Assembly: GCA_029250945.1 (NCBI GenBank)
Contig: JAQXEG010000034.1
Coordinates: 1-64,000, forward strand
Reading direction: 5' to 3'
Source: Yoonia sp.
GTDB taxonomy: Bacteria; Pseudomonadota; Alphaproteobacteria; Rhodobacterales; Rhodobacteraceae
DNA: 64,000 nucleotides
This document shows positions 19,399-29,254 of the stretch, piece by piece. Position numbers and translations under genes: made by a program. Below the pieces are notes generated by a model, which did not search any database, was not told the DNA's origin, and saw only the letters and a program-made list of their open reading frames with translations. Numbering within the stretch: the first letter of the stretch is position 1; the number at the start of each line of letters is the position of its first letter.

Positions 19399-20514
19399 CT
19401 ATCTGTCGTCCAAGGCGAACCAGTCGCTTGGGTTTACGGGACTCTGCCCGTCTCTGACCTCAAGATAAAGGGTCTGTGATGCCACACCACCGTTATCTGG
19501 CTCGCTTTGGGTCAAAATCGCGCGAGCGTTCGGCGTTTCCCCGCCCAAAAGGCCGATGGGGGACCCTTGCGGGATGACTTGCCCGACTTCGCCGAACACC
19601 TCGTCCATCCCTGCGATGACAAATAGCACGTCAACGGCGGGTTCAAGAATCGTGACGTTGCCATAGTCCAAAAGCGGGCCGCGAAACAGGATCGTGGCAG
19701 CGGCGGGTGTGGTGACAAGCGCACGAGGCCGAGCCGCGATAATGATGCCGGGGCGGCGGATGCCCGACGCATCGGGTTGCTCAAAACTGCGCAGGATCGT
19801 GCCTTGAACGGGTAATGTCAGCGCGCCCTTGTCCGCGGTGGCGTCAACGGGCGATGCGTCGTTAAGGCCATCTGATAGCCCCGTCGCAAATCCCGCAAGT
19901 GTTTCGGTGCTAGCGAGCAAAAGTGCAGTTTGCACGGCGTCCTCGGTGAACCGCTGCGGCAGGTCGGTGCGTTCTGAAATGGCGGTCGACAGGGCGGCGC
20001 GGGCGGATTGTGCGCCGTTCAAACCATCCTGTAGGGTGCTGACCGCGTTCTGCTGCAGGCTACGGAGAAGGGCGATTTCTTCAAGCTCGGACCTGATCGT
20101 ATTAACCTCAGCTTGGATCGCGGGGGCCACGTCGGCGACCATCATACCGGACCGCGCGGTGCCAGTTGGGCCAGAGGGATGTATTAACAGCAACGGGGTT
20201 GGGGCGCGTCCCATGGTCTGCAAAACGCCCAGCAGTTGCCCGATTTCGTCTGACTTTGCGGCCAATGCGGTTTCCAGCGTTGTTTGCCGGATCGCAGCAC
20301 GGCGCAATCCATCGCGCATGGCGATCAGCCCATCCTCATAGGCGCGTACGGTTTTGGTCAACGCCTCAACACGGTTGCGGGCGCTTGTCGCATCGGCTAA
20401 TTGGTTGCCCGCCTGTGCCAGCCGTTCGGCCGCCAGCGTTGTGGCCTCGCCTGCTGATTGGGCCTGTGCCACGCTAGACCACAGCAGCACAAAAAGGACA
20501 GCAAGACGCATCAC
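19399..20514 (-). CDS. murein hydrolase activator EnvC-like (peptidase M23 fold)
   Basis: Signal peptide, coiled coil, degenerate LytM domain; position between gpmI and ctpA. Confidence 0.8.
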   Translation of the reverse strand: MMRLAVLFVLLWSSVAQAQSAGEATTLAAERLAQAGNQLADATSARNRVEALTKTVRAYEDGLIAMRDGLRRAAIRQTTLETALAAKSDEIGQLLGVLQTMGRAPTPLLLIHPSGPTGTARSGMMVADVAPAIQAEVNTIRSELEEIALLRSLQQNAVSTLQDGLNGAQSARAALSTAISERTDLPQRFTEDAVQTALLLASTETLAGFATGLSDGLNDASPVDATADKGALTLPVQGTILRSFEQPDASGIRRPGIIIAARPRALVTTPAAATILFRGPLLDYGNVTILEPAVDVLFVIAGMDEVFGEVGQVIPQGSPIGLLGGETPNARAILTQSEPDNGGVASQTLYLEVRDGQSPVNPSDWFALDDR

Positions 20515-22022
20515 TTGATCAGGCTCTGACCGGTCATTTCATCGGGCTTTTCCAGCCCCATCAGCGCAAGCAGTGTTGGTGCAAGATCGGCCAGACGTCC
20601 GTCCCGCAATGCCGCACCTTCTGGGCCGCCGACAAGGGTGACAGGCACGGGGTTCAGCGTGTGTGCCGTGTGTGGCCCGCCGGTTTCGGGGTCGATCATT
20701 ACCTCGCAATTGCCGTGATCCGCAGTCACGATCATGGTGCCGCCCGCGTCCTTCAGTGCAGCGAGGACTTTGCCCAATCCACGATCAACCGCTTCGCAGG
20801 CGGCGATTGCCGCATCGACATCGCCCGTGTGCCCGACCATGTCGGGGTTGGCATAGTTTGTGACGATCAGGTCATAGCCGTTGCCGATGGCCGTAACAAA
20901 CGCCTCGGTCACCTCGCCCGACGACATTTCCGGTTGCAGATCATAGGTCGCGACCTTGGGCGATTTGGGCATGAAGCGGTCTTCGCCGTCCTCGGGTACC
21001 TCGACCCCGCCATTAAGAAAGAATGTCACATGGGGGTATTTTTCAGTCTCGGCCAGACGGAACTGGCGCAACCCGTGTTTGGCGACCCAAGCCCCAAGCG
21101 TGTTCACGATGTTGCGTTTCGGGAACACGGTTTCATACCATGCCGCATGGGCGTCGGAATAGGTGACCATACCCAGCCGTGCTGCCAGATCGGGCATCTT
21201 GCGGGCAAACCCGTCAAAATCAGGATCGGCAATCGCGGCCAGAATTTCGCGGGCGCGATCCGATCGGAAATTGAGGCAGAACAGCCCGTCACCCGCAGCA
21301 ATCCCGCCGTAGCCATTGATCACCGTGGCGGGGATAAATTCATCCGTTTTATCCGCCGCATAGGCCGCATCAATAGCGGCCTGTGGGTCGGTGGCGCTGC
21401 CACCTTTGCCCGCGACCATCGCGTCATAGGCGGTCTGCACGCGTTCCCAGCGGTTATCTCGATCCATTGCGAAATAGCGGCCGATGACGGTCACAACCTT
21501 GCACGTGTCGGGCAGGGCGGTGGTCAGTTGACCCATGAACGCCTTGGCGCTTTTGGGTGCGACGTCACGGCCATCGGTGATTGCGTGGATCACGGACGGG
21601 ATGCCCGCGGCGTCCATTGCATTGGCAGCGGCGATAATGTGCTCTACGTGCCCATGCACACCGCCGTCGGATACAACCCCCATCAGATGCGCAGTGCCGC
21701 CGCTGGCCTTCATCTGATCGACAAAGACGACGATCGCATCGGCGCTGGGAAAGCTGCCGTCTTCGATGGACAGCTCAATCTGGCCAAGGTCCATCGCCAC
21801 AACACGTCCTGCGCCGATATTGGTATGGCCGACCTCTGAATTACCCATCTGCCCTTTGGGCAGGCCCGCGTCATTGCCGTGGGTCAATAGCTGGGCGTGC
21901 GGCCCTTGCATGATCGCGTCGAAATTGGGGGTGTGGGCCAAGGCAGGGGCATTGCCGGTGGTGTCGGGATTAATCCCCCAGCCATCAAGAATACACAAAA
22001 CTACGGGTTTAGGTGCGGTCAT
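20511..22022 (-). CDS. gpmI: 2,3-bisphosphoglycerate-independent phosphoglycerate mutase
   Basis: VVLCILDGWGINP, GNSEVGHTNIGAGRVV, GDVDAAIAACEAVD, VTADHGNCEVM. Confidence 0.96.
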   Translation of the reverse strand: MTAPKPVVLCILDGWGINPDTTGNAPALAHTPNFDAIMQGPHAQLLTHGNDAGLPKGQMGNSEVGHTNIGAGRVVAMDLGQIELSIEDGSFPSADAIVVFVDQMKASGGTAHLMGVVSDGGVHGHVEHIIAAANAMDAAGIPSVIHAITDGRDVAPKSAKAFMGQLTTALPDTCKVVTVIGRYFAMDRDNRWERVQTAYDAMVAGKGGSATDPQAAIDAAYAADKTDEFIPATVINGYGGIAAGDGLFCLNFRSDRAREILAAIADPDFDGFARKMPDLAARLGMVTYSDAHAAWYETVFPKRNIVNTLGAWVAKHGLRQFRLAETEKYPHVTFFLNGGVEVPEDGEDRFMPKSPKVATYDLQPEMSSGEVTEAFVTAIGNGYDLIVTNYANPDMVGHTGDVDAAIAACEAVDRGLGKVLAALKDAGGTMIVTADHGNCEVMIDPETGGPHTAHTLNPVPVTLVGGPEGAALRDGRLADLAPTLLALMGLEKPDEMTGQSLIK

Positions 22023-22050
22023 CGTCGGCTCCTGCAAAAGTGTTGGGCTG

Positions 22051-22521
22051 TCATACCCGATGATAGGGCGATCCGGCAAGAATGGACGCGGCGCGATACA
22101 GCTGTTCGGCCAGCATCACCCGCACGAGCATATGGGGCCAGACCATTTTGCCAAATGACATCGCGGCATCGGCACGATCGCGCAAGGCGGGGTCAATGCC
22201 ATCAGCGCCGCCAATTACGAACGTGACGTCTTGGCGGCCTTGGTCGCGCCAGCCAGCAAGCTGATCGGCAAATTGTGGGGATGATTGCACCTTGCCGCGT
22301 TCATCCATCACGCAGATCAGTGATCCACTCGGAATTGCGCGGTCAAGCAAGGCGGCCTCGGCGGTCATGCCGCCCCCCTTTTTATCCTCGACCTCGATCA
22401 ATTTGGCGGGACCAAGTGCGAGCGCGCGGCCCGTGCGATCAAAACGGGTAAGGTAGTCGTCGTAAAGATCACGCTCTGGCCCCTGACGCAGGCGGCCAAC
22501 AGCGCAGATATGGACGCGCAT
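22051..22521 (-). CDS. rlmH: 23S rRNA (pseudouridine1915-N3)-methyltransferase RlmH
   Basis: LDRAIPSGSLICVMDERGK, FVIGGADGIDPALRDRAD, SFGKMVWPHMLVRVMLAEQLYRA. Confidence 0.95.
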   Translation of the reverse strand: MRVHICAVGRLRQGPERDLYDDYLTRFDRTGRALALGPAKLIEVEDKKGGGMTAEAALLDRAIPSGSLICVMDERGKVQSSPQFADQLAGWRDQGRQDVTFVIGGADGIDPALRDRADAAMSFGKMVWPHMLVRVMLAEQLYRAASILAGSPYHRV

Positions 22522-22883
22522 CAGTCGGCAGTGGCGGGGCTAAGTCCGGGCTGCCACATCTTTTCGAGCTGGTAAAACTCGCGCACTTCGGGGCGGAACA
22601 GATGCACGATGACGTCGCCTGTGTCGATCAGAACCCAGTCGCCAGACGCGCGGCCTTCGATTTTCGAGAAGATGCCAAAGGTGGATTTAACCTCGTCCAC
22701 AATTTTCTCGGCCATAGAGGTGACCTGACGGGCCGATCGGCCAGAGCCGATAACCATGTGATCGCCGATCTCTGATTTGCCCTTCAGGCTGATCTGAACG
22801 ACGTCTTCTGCCTTGTTCTCTTCGAGGGATTTAAGAACAGCAGCCAGAATTGTTTCACTGGTTGCAGTTTTGCGATCGGTCAT
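22521..22883 (-). CDS. rsfS: ribosome silencing factor RsfS
   Basis: LEENKAEDVVQISLKGKSEIGDHMVIGSGRSARQV, GDWVLIDTGDVIVHLFRPEVREFYQLEKMW. Confidence 0.95.
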   Translation of the reverse strand: MTDRKTATSETILAAVLKSLEENKAEDVVQISLKGKSEIGDHMVIGSGRSARQVTSMAEKIVDEVKSTFGIFSKIEGRASGDWVLIDTGDVIVHLFRPEVREFYQLEKMWQPGLSPATAD

Positions 22884-23159
22884 CGGGTGGTCCTTGGGCT
22901 GTAAAAGATGCCTATTGCGCTGGTTTTGCCCACCAACGCAAGGGTTGTTCTTAATTAGCGGTTGGATGCGCTAAATTCAACTCACTCCCGACACGGGTGG
23001 GTTTCGCTGACAGAGCCGCCATTGATTTCAACCCTGTCGATGGCGTCCTGAACGGATGCGTTGCGGATCAGTGGCTTAAACGCCCCATCTGGTGTGAAGC
23101 GTACGGCCACGTTGAATGTGTCGTCGGGGTCGGGGCCATCACCAATGACGCAAAACCGA

Positions 23160-23340
23160 ACCACGACTGAAAAATGAGCCGGAGTTGGCGGCGGCTGTGG
23201 GTATTACAGAGCAAAACATCAGCCTGCTGAAATCCGGCAAGGTCAAAGGTATCCGGTTCGAGACACTGGCGAAAATTTGTGAGGTTCTGAAGTGTCAGCC
23301 TGGCGACCTCCTCGAGGCGCAGGCTCAGTCCAGCACGTAG
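23160..23340 (+). pseudogene. Truncated Cro/CI-type HTH protein (N-terminus missing)
   Basis: ELAAAVGITEQNISLLKSGKVKGIRFETLAKICEVLKCQPGDLLEAQAQSST* with no start codon and an upstream TGA. Confidence 0.65.
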
Positions 23341-23954
23341 GCCACTTCGTTGCGGCGTTTCCATGGCAATGTCATGGGGCCGTCGTAGAAATAGTGGAAA
23401 GGTCCATCGCCTAAACGAAACCCTGCGTCTTGTGCGATGGACCGCAATTCTGCCGCTTTGGCATCCATATCAGCACTGCGCGCAAGACCCGAAAACCCCA
23501 GTACGATCTGGCGCTGTGGCGCAGTTTCGACAATGCGGATCGCGTCCGAATTTGGCACGGGCAGGGTGTCACGCGTGTAGGTACGCGGCATTGTGAACGA
23601 CACGGTCCACAACTCGCCATCACCGGATTGGGTCACTGGGCTGGTCATCGCGATTTTCTCGGACGGGCGCTGGGCCACGGGGGATGTCATGTCGATGGAC
23701 GCGGCCACAGTGTTCCCGCCAAAAATGAAACCGGCCAGTTCCTGAAACCCGCGCCCGCGTGCGCGGTCAGCTGATCCGCGCACGGTCACCTCTGCGATCA
23801 GGCTTGGGGTATAGGCACGGACTTCGGCCTCTCCGATGGTTTGCTCGACCACATAGGGCGGGGATTCGTAGCCCTTGTATCTGTCCTCTGCCACAGCGTC
23901 TGACCCGATAAGGCCAAGACCTGTCGCTATGGTTTTTGTGATCCGTGATGCCAT
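23325..23954 (-). CDS. SOUL family heme-binding protein
   Basis: YESPPYVVEQTIGEAEVRAYTPSLIAEV, KIAMTSPVTQ, GPMTLPWKRRNEVAYVL. Confidence 0.9.
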   Translation of the reverse strand: MASRITKTIATGLGLIGSDAVAEDRYKGYESPPYVVEQTIGEAEVRAYTPSLIAEVTVRGSADRARGRGFQELAGFIFGGNTVAASIDMTSPVAQRPSEKIAMTSPVTQSGDGELWTVSFTMPRTYTRDTLPVPNSDAIRIVETAPQRQIVLGFSGLARSADMDAKAAELRSIAQDAGFRLGDGPFHYFYDGPMTLPWKRRNEVAYVLD

Positions 23955-23995
23955 GTCCGATCTCCCTTTCCCGATGAAATAGGGCAGGGGCGACC

Positions 23996-25246
23996 CTAGT
24001 CGAGCATTTTAACCTCGCGTTGCGGGAACGGAATGCTGATGCCATTTTCGGCAAACGTGTCCCACAGGGCCAGGTAGACGTTCCCGCGAATGTTGGTCAG
24101 GCCGCCCGTTGGATCGCTGATCCAGAACCGCAGGATGTAGTCGACCGAACTGTCGCCAAACCCCACGATATGACAGACAGTCGGGCGCGTGGTCAGCACG
24201 CGGTTCACGCTTTGCGCCGCAGCAATCGCCAGTTTGCGGACCTCGTGCGGGTTGTCGCCGTAGGCGGTGCCGAAATAAATATCGAGGCGGACAAAGTCGT
24301 TGGAATGGGACCAGTTGACCACTTGGCCTGTGATCAGATCCTCGTTCGGGATCAGGTATTCTTTGCCGTCGCGGGTGACCACGGACACGTAACGCGCACC
24401 AAGCGAATTGAACCAGCCAAACGTATCCCCGAGCGAGATTACGTCGCCGGGTTTGATGGATTTATCGAGCAGGATAATCACACCCGACACAAGGTTCGAC
24501 ACCACCTTTTGCAAACCAAAGCCAAGGCCGACACCAATCGCACCTGACAGCACCGCAAGACCGGTCAGATCAATCCCGACGACCCGCACCCCGATAAATA
24601 ACGCGGCACCATAGATGCCGATTTGCAGGGCCTTGACGATCAGCACCTGCATGGAGGGGCTGATATCCTCGTTGGCGCGGATACGGCTTGTGGTGGTCGT
24701 GGTGACAAACCGGGCCAGCGTGATAAGCGCTCCGATGATGATAAACGTCTGCACAATCAGCAGAGCGGACAGGCGGAATTCGCCGATACTGAACCCTGCG
24801 CCATCCAGCCATTGGGTCGCTATATCCAGCAGGCCAAGCACCCGCAGCGTCACATATGTCCACGCGGTATAGCGGACCATTTTACGCAAAAACGGGCTTT
24901 TGATCAGGCGGGTGACGAAAACAATTAGTAGCCACGCCAGCGCAAGTGTCGCGATGATCGACAGCAGATTGCTGCGCGATGGCCATGTGACCTCTCGCAT
25001 GATGCCGACGGCGATCCAGATGAGGATGACAAAGAAGATCGGGCGCAGACGTTGGTGGATCACCACCAGAATACGCATCCGCCATTTCGGCCAGTTGTCG
25101 CGCGCGGCCATCCAGCTTCTGATGCGGAGACCAAAGATGACCCGTAGCACATGGGCCACGGCAAACAGACCCACCGCAATCGCGATTTGATACAGATTCC
25201 ATGTGCGGAACATGGTGGTTAGGAAAACCCCGGCCTGTTCGATCAA
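23996..25246 (-). CDS. mechanosensitive ion channel family protein (MscS)
   Basis: GAIGVGLGFGLQKVVSNLVSGVIILLDKSIKPGDVISLGDTFGWFNSLGARYVSVVTRDGKEYLIPNEDLI; in-frame TAG at 25268-25270 just upstream. Confidence 0.9.
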   Translation of the reverse strand: MIEQAGVFLTTMFRTWNLYQIAIAVGLFAVAHVLRVIFGLRIRSWMAARDNWPKWRMRILVVIHQRLRPIFFVILIWIAVGIMREVTWPSRSNLLSIIATLALAWLLIVFVTRLIKSPFLRKMVRYTAWTYVTLRVLGLLDIATQWLDGAGFSIGEFRLSALLIVQTFIIIGALITLARFVTTTTTSRIRANEDISPSMQVLIVKALQIGIYGAALFIGVRVVGIDLTGLAVLSGAIGVGLGFGLQKVVSNLVSGVIILLDKSIKPGDVISLGDTFGWFNSLGARYVSVVTRDGKEYLIPNEDLITGQVVNWSHSNDFVRLDIYFGTAYGDNPHEVRKLAIAAAQSVNRVLTTRPTVCHIVGFGDSSVDYILRFWISDPTGGLTNIRGNVYLALWDTFAENGISIPFPQREVKMLD

Positions 25247-25588
25247 TGACTGGCCGACACCAACCAGCTATTCGATCTGCGCCTCTGGCAGGATCGTGTC
25301 GCTTAGCGGTTCGATCTGTTCGTCGTGTTGCGCCGTGCCTGCCCTTTTCTGTCGGCTTCAATCTTGCACGGGGGAGGGGGACTCTGATCAAGCAATCCCC
25401 TTGTGATATCGGGGTTTGATCTATATCTGATTCCGCATGAAACAAGTTTTTGACATGGATGACCGCGCCCGCCTGCCTTGGCGGTTCTACGGCGCGACCT
25501 GCACGATCCTCGCACGGGGCTGACGCCACGCGTCCGTTCATCATGTCCACCACCCTACATCGCAATTGAAAGAAAAGGAGGGTCAGTA

Positions 25589-26995
25589 ATGTCCCCCAAA
25601 ACACTCTATGATAAAATCTGGGATGCCCACGTCGCCCATGAGGCCGACGATGGCACCTGCCTGCTGTATATAGACCGCCATCTGGTCCACGAGGTAACAT
25701 CCCCGCAAGCATTCGAAGGTCTGCGTATGTCTGGTCGCACTGTGCGCGCACCGGAAAAGACGATCGCGGTGCCGGATCACAACGTTCCCACCACGCTGGA
25801 TCGCGCCAACGCATCCACAATGACCGAAGATAGCCGTATTCAGGTTGAGGCGTTGGATAGAAATGCCAAGGAATTTGGTCTGCACTATTACCCTGTGTCT
25901 GACGTTCGTCAGGGCGTTGTGCATATCGTCGGTCCTGAACAGGGTTGGACATTGCCCGGCATGACCGTGGTTTGCGGCGACAGCCACACGGCGACGCACG
26001 GTGCATTCGGCTCGCTTGCCCACGGTATCGGCACGTCCGAGGTAGAACACGTTCTGGCGACGCAAACGCTGATCCAGAAGAAATCCAAGAACATGAAGGT
26101 TGAGATCACAGGCGAACTTGCCCCTGGTGTGACGGCCAAGGATATCACGATGGCCGTGATCGGCCAGACCGGCACCGCTGGTGGTACTGGTTACGTCATC
26201 GAATACTGTGGTTCCGCGATTGAAAGCTTGTCCATGGAAGGGCGCATGACCGTCTGCAACATGGCCATTGAGGGCGGCGCACGCGCTGGCCTGATCGCCC
26301 CTGACCAGACAACATATGACTACTGCATGGGCCGCCCGCACGCACCAAAGGGTGCGGAGTGGGAAGCCGCGCTGACCTATTGGAAGACACTGTTCACCGA
26401 TGAGGGCGCGCATTTCGACAAGGTCCTGACTATCCGCGGTGAAGATATTGCACCGCTGGTGACTTGGGGCACTTCGCCTGAGGACGTGCTGCCAATCACC
26501 GATGTTGTGCCAAACCCGTCCTCGTTCGAGGGTGGTAAGGTTGGTGCTGCTGAACGGTCTATCGAATATATGGGTCTGACAGCGGGTCAAAAGCTGGCTG
26601 ACATCGAGATCGACACGGTGTTTATCGGGTCCTGCACCAACGGCCGGATCGAAGATTTCCGCGCTGCTGCTGCGATCCTGAAGGGCAAAAAGATCAAGGA
26701 CGGGATGCGTGCGATGGTCGTGCCAGGGTCCGGTCTGGTCCGCGCGCAAGCCGAGGAAGAGGGCATCGCCCAAATCTTCAAGGATGCCGGTTTCGAATGG
26801 CGCCTTGCGGGTTGTTCCATGTGTCTGGCTATGAACCCCGACCAGCTAAAGCCGGGTGAGCGTTGTGCCGCGACATCCAACCGTAACTTTGAGGGCCGTC
26901 AGGGGCGGGGCGGACGCACCCATCTGATGTCACCTGCGATGGCGGCTGCTGCTGCGATCACGGGCCGGCTGACCGACGTGCGGGACCTGATGTAA
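25589..26995 (+). CDS. leuC: 3-isopropylmalate dehydratase large subunit
   Basis: [70 protein letters not shown]. Confidence 0.97.
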   Translation: MSPKTLYDKIWDAHVAHEADDGTCLLYIDRHLVHEVTSPQAFEGLRMSGRTVRAPEKTIAVPDHNVPTTLDRANASTMTEDSRIQVEALDRNAKEFGLHYYPVSDVRQGVVHIVGPEQGWTLPGMTVVCGDSHTATHGAFGSLAHGIGTSEVEHVLATQTLIQKKSKNMKVEITGELAPGVTAKDITMAVIGQTGTAGGTGYVIEYCGSAIESLSMEGRMTVCNMAIEGGARAGLIAPDQTTYDYCMGRPHAPKGAEWEAALTYWKTLFTDEGAHFDKVLTIRGEDIAPLVTWGTSPEDVLPITDVVPNPSSFEGGKVGAAERSIEYMGLTAGQKLADIEIDTVFIGSCTNGRIEDFRAAAAILKGKKIKDGMRAMVVPGSGLVRAQAEEEGIAQIFKDAGFEWRLAGCSMCLAMNPDQLKPGERCAATSNRNFEGRQGRGGRTHLMSPAMAAAAAITGRLTDVRDLM

Positions 26996-27480
26996 TGACG
27001 ATGCGGTGGCGTGGATTTCTGGGGATGTTGGGGGCTGCGGTTGCGTCGCCTGCAATCCCTATGGCCGCGCCTTCGGCGGGGTTTTCGCGGGCAAGCTATG
27101 GTCTGGCCATGGCGCACGCCCGCAAATACCCGCTGGTCAGCGTGCGTGGGTTGGTCAACCGTCTGGGGCTATCCGCGCCAGAGGCAAAGGCCATCATCAC
27201 GCGCATGTCGTCGGACGGTGTGTTGGGGGGCATCGCGCCCACACGTCCCGGTACGATCTTTGCCTCGAGCAAGGTCTATACCGGCAACATGGTCAAAACA
27301 GCATCAACTGCCGCCAAGGCCAAACAGGTGACGGCGACGCAGCCCAAGCCTGTCGTCAAGGATATCCGCATCCCGCAGATCAAGCCGACTAAAAGGTTGG
27401 CTTATGATGTAAACCTATCCGTGATGATGGCGCATCTGCGCGATCTTTGCGCGGCGCGGAACATCGGGGTGGTTGCATGA
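26995..27480 (+). CDS. Uncharacterised Tat-signal-like, wHTH-like protein (paralog 1 of 3)
   Basis: [80 protein letters not shown]...MMAHLRDLCAARN; TAATG overlap with leuC. Confidence 0.8.
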   Translation: MTMRWRGFLGMLGAAVASPAIPMAAPSAGFSRASYGLAMAHARKYPLVSVRGLVNRLGLSAPEAKAIITRMSSDGVLGGIAPTRPGTIFASSKVYTGNMVKTASTAAKAKQVTATQPKPVVKDIRIPQIKPTKRLAYDVNLSVMMAHLRDLCAARNIGVVA

Positions 27481-27941
27481 AACGGCGTAGCTTCCTTGGA
27501 CTTTTTAGTGCTGCGGTTGTTGCACCGGCCTTGCCGGTCGCGGCCCCTGCTGCGGTGACCTATAGCCGATCGTCATACGGACTGGCCGTGCTGCATGAGC
27601 GGACCCGTCCGCATGTGTCAGCACGCGGGTTGGCGCATTGTCTGAAACTGCCCAAATCGCAAGCAAGCACGATGATGGCGGAAATGACGCGCAACAACCT
27701 GATCACACCGATCAAGAGGGCTGTTGATGGGTCCATGCGGGCCACAAGCAATATCTTGATCAGCGATCCGTGGGGGCTGCAGAAAGCTGCGGCTGCCCGC
27801 AAAGTTGCCAGCGATAATGCCAAGCGTGAGGTCAAATCAGACCCTGCGCGGACACGCGGGAATATCGACCTGATGCTGGCCCATTTGCACGATCTGTGCG
27901 TGGGCCAAGGCATGACGCTAAGCCCGCGGTGCTTTGCATGA
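27477..27941 (+). CDS. Uncharacterised Tat-signal, wHTH-like protein (paralog 2 of 3)
   Basis: MKRRSFLGLFSAAVVAPALPVAAPAAVTYSRSSYGLAVLHERTRPHVSARGLAHCLKLPKSQASTMMAEMTRNNLITPI...LMLAHLHDLCVGQGMTLSPRCFA; ATGA overlap. Confidence 0.85.
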   Translation: MKRRSFLGLFSAAVVAPALPVAAPAAVTYSRSSYGLAVLHERTRPHVSARGLAHCLKLPKSQASTMMAEMTRNNLITPIKRAVDGSMRATSNILISDPWGLQKAAAARKVASDNAKREVKSDPARTRGNIDLMLAHLHDLCVGQGMTLSPRCFA

Positions 27942-27955
27942 CAAAGGGGACGACC

Positions 27956-28414
27956 ATGAAACGACGCAATTTCCTTGGGTTGATCGGGGCGGCTTTTGCA
28001 GCCCCGTTGATGCCATTGCCACAGATGGGTCAGGCAGCGGGTGCGGCCTATAGCCGGTCGGCGATGCAATGGGCGATCATGCACGCACAAGCACGCGTAT
28101 CATTCAGTGTTTGGGGGTTGGCCAAAACACTGGGCCTGTCCATGCCGCAGGCCGAGGCGCTGATGGGCGACATGGCCAAACGCGGGATCGTCGGGCCATT
28201 GCAGGGCACAACGCACGGCGGGCGCTGGGCCAGCAGCAAGATCATGCAAAAGGAAATGCTTGGCGCGGTTGAGGCCGCGAAACGCCGCCACACGTCATCA
28301 CATCAGACACAGTACAAAACATATGCCGAACCCGATCTGGGCCGGCTGATTGCACATTTGCGCGGGCTTTGCGTTGCTCAGGGCATGACCCTTAGCCCCG
28401 CCTGCGCGGCATAA
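27956..28414 (+). CDS. Uncharacterised Tat-signal, wHTH-like protein (paralog 3 of 3)
   Basis: [82 protein letters not shown]...[22 protein letters not shown]. Confidence 0.85.
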   Translation: MKRRNFLGLIGAAFAAPLMPLPQMGQAAGAAYSRSAMQWAIMHAQARVSFSVWGLAKTLGLSMPQAEALMGDMAKRGIVGPLQGTTHGGRWASSKIMQKEMLGAVEAAKRRHTSSHQTQYKTYAEPDLGRLIAHLRGLCVAQGMTLSPACAA

Positions 28415-28433
28415 ATTCAAAAGGACGAACACA

Positions 28434-29039
28434 ATGGAAAAATTCACTACACTTAGCGGGATCGCGGCGCCAATGCCTTTGGTCAATATCGACACCGATA
28501 TGATCATCCCCAAGCAGTTTTTGAAAACGATCAAGCGCTCTGGTCTGGGCGTGAACCTGTTTGACGAGATGCGCTATAATCTGGACGGGTCCGAGATTTC
28601 TGATTTTGTGCTGAACCAGCCTGCTTACCGCGAAGCGTCTGTTTTGGTCGCTGGCGATAACTTTGGCTGCGGATCATCACGCGAACACGCCCCATGGGCG
28701 ATTGCGGATTTCGGTATCCGCTGCGTGGTATCCACCAGCTTTGCGGACATCTTTTACAATAACTGTTTCAAGAACGGCATCCTGCCGATTGTCCTGCCTG
28801 AGGATCAGCGCGACGCCTTGATGAAGGACGCCGAAAAGGGAGCGAACGCCCGGATTGAGGTCGACCTCGAGGCGCAGACAATCACCAGCTCTGATGGTGA
28901 GACATTCAGCTTTGAACTGGACGCGTTCAAAAAACATTGCCTGCTGAACGGTCTCGACGACATTGGCCTGACCATGGAAAAGGCCGCCGCGATTGACACG
29001 TTCGAGGCCGAAGTGTCCACCAGCCGCCCTTGGGTCTAA
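28434..29039 (+). CDS. leuD: 3-isopropylmalate dehydratase small subunit
   Basis: [50 protein letters not shown]. Confidence 0.97.
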   Translation: MEKFTTLSGIAAPMPLVNIDTDMIIPKQFLKTIKRSGLGVNLFDEMRYNLDGSEISDFVLNQPAYREASVLVAGDNFGCGSSREHAPWAIADFGIRCVVSTSFADIFYNNCFKNGILPIVLPEDQRDALMKDAEKGANARIEVDLEAQTITSSDGETFSFELDAFKKHCLLNGLDDIGLTMEKAAAIDTFEAEVSTSRPWV

Positions 29040-29254
29040 ATACGATTGGGGGCGTGAGCGGCCAATTGTGCGCGCCCCAAAATCACCTTGTTGATTAAGA
29101 AAGCCCTGACCAGACTTGGGCCTTACCTATTGGTTACTCACAACATTTTGCGGCACCCCACAGCATAGTCTTTCGGATGTTCGCATATGGTTGCAATCTC
29201 GCACTACCATCGCCGCAAAAGCGCCCCAGTTTTTTCGTCAAGTAAACCAATGAC

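Noticed and set aside
25437-25523. 28-codon ORF ([28 protein letters not shown]) upstream of leuC as a leucine attenuation leader peptide
   Set aside because: Few leucine codons and no convincing terminator/antiterminator pair; kept only as a possible small upstream ORF.
25589-26773. Long antisense ORFs such as 25583-26773 (-), 6712-7905 (+) and 20661-21839 (+)
   Set aside because: They mirror well-supported genes (leuC, ggt, gpmI) on the opposite strand; open frames are expected from codon bias and the proteins have no recognisable motifs.
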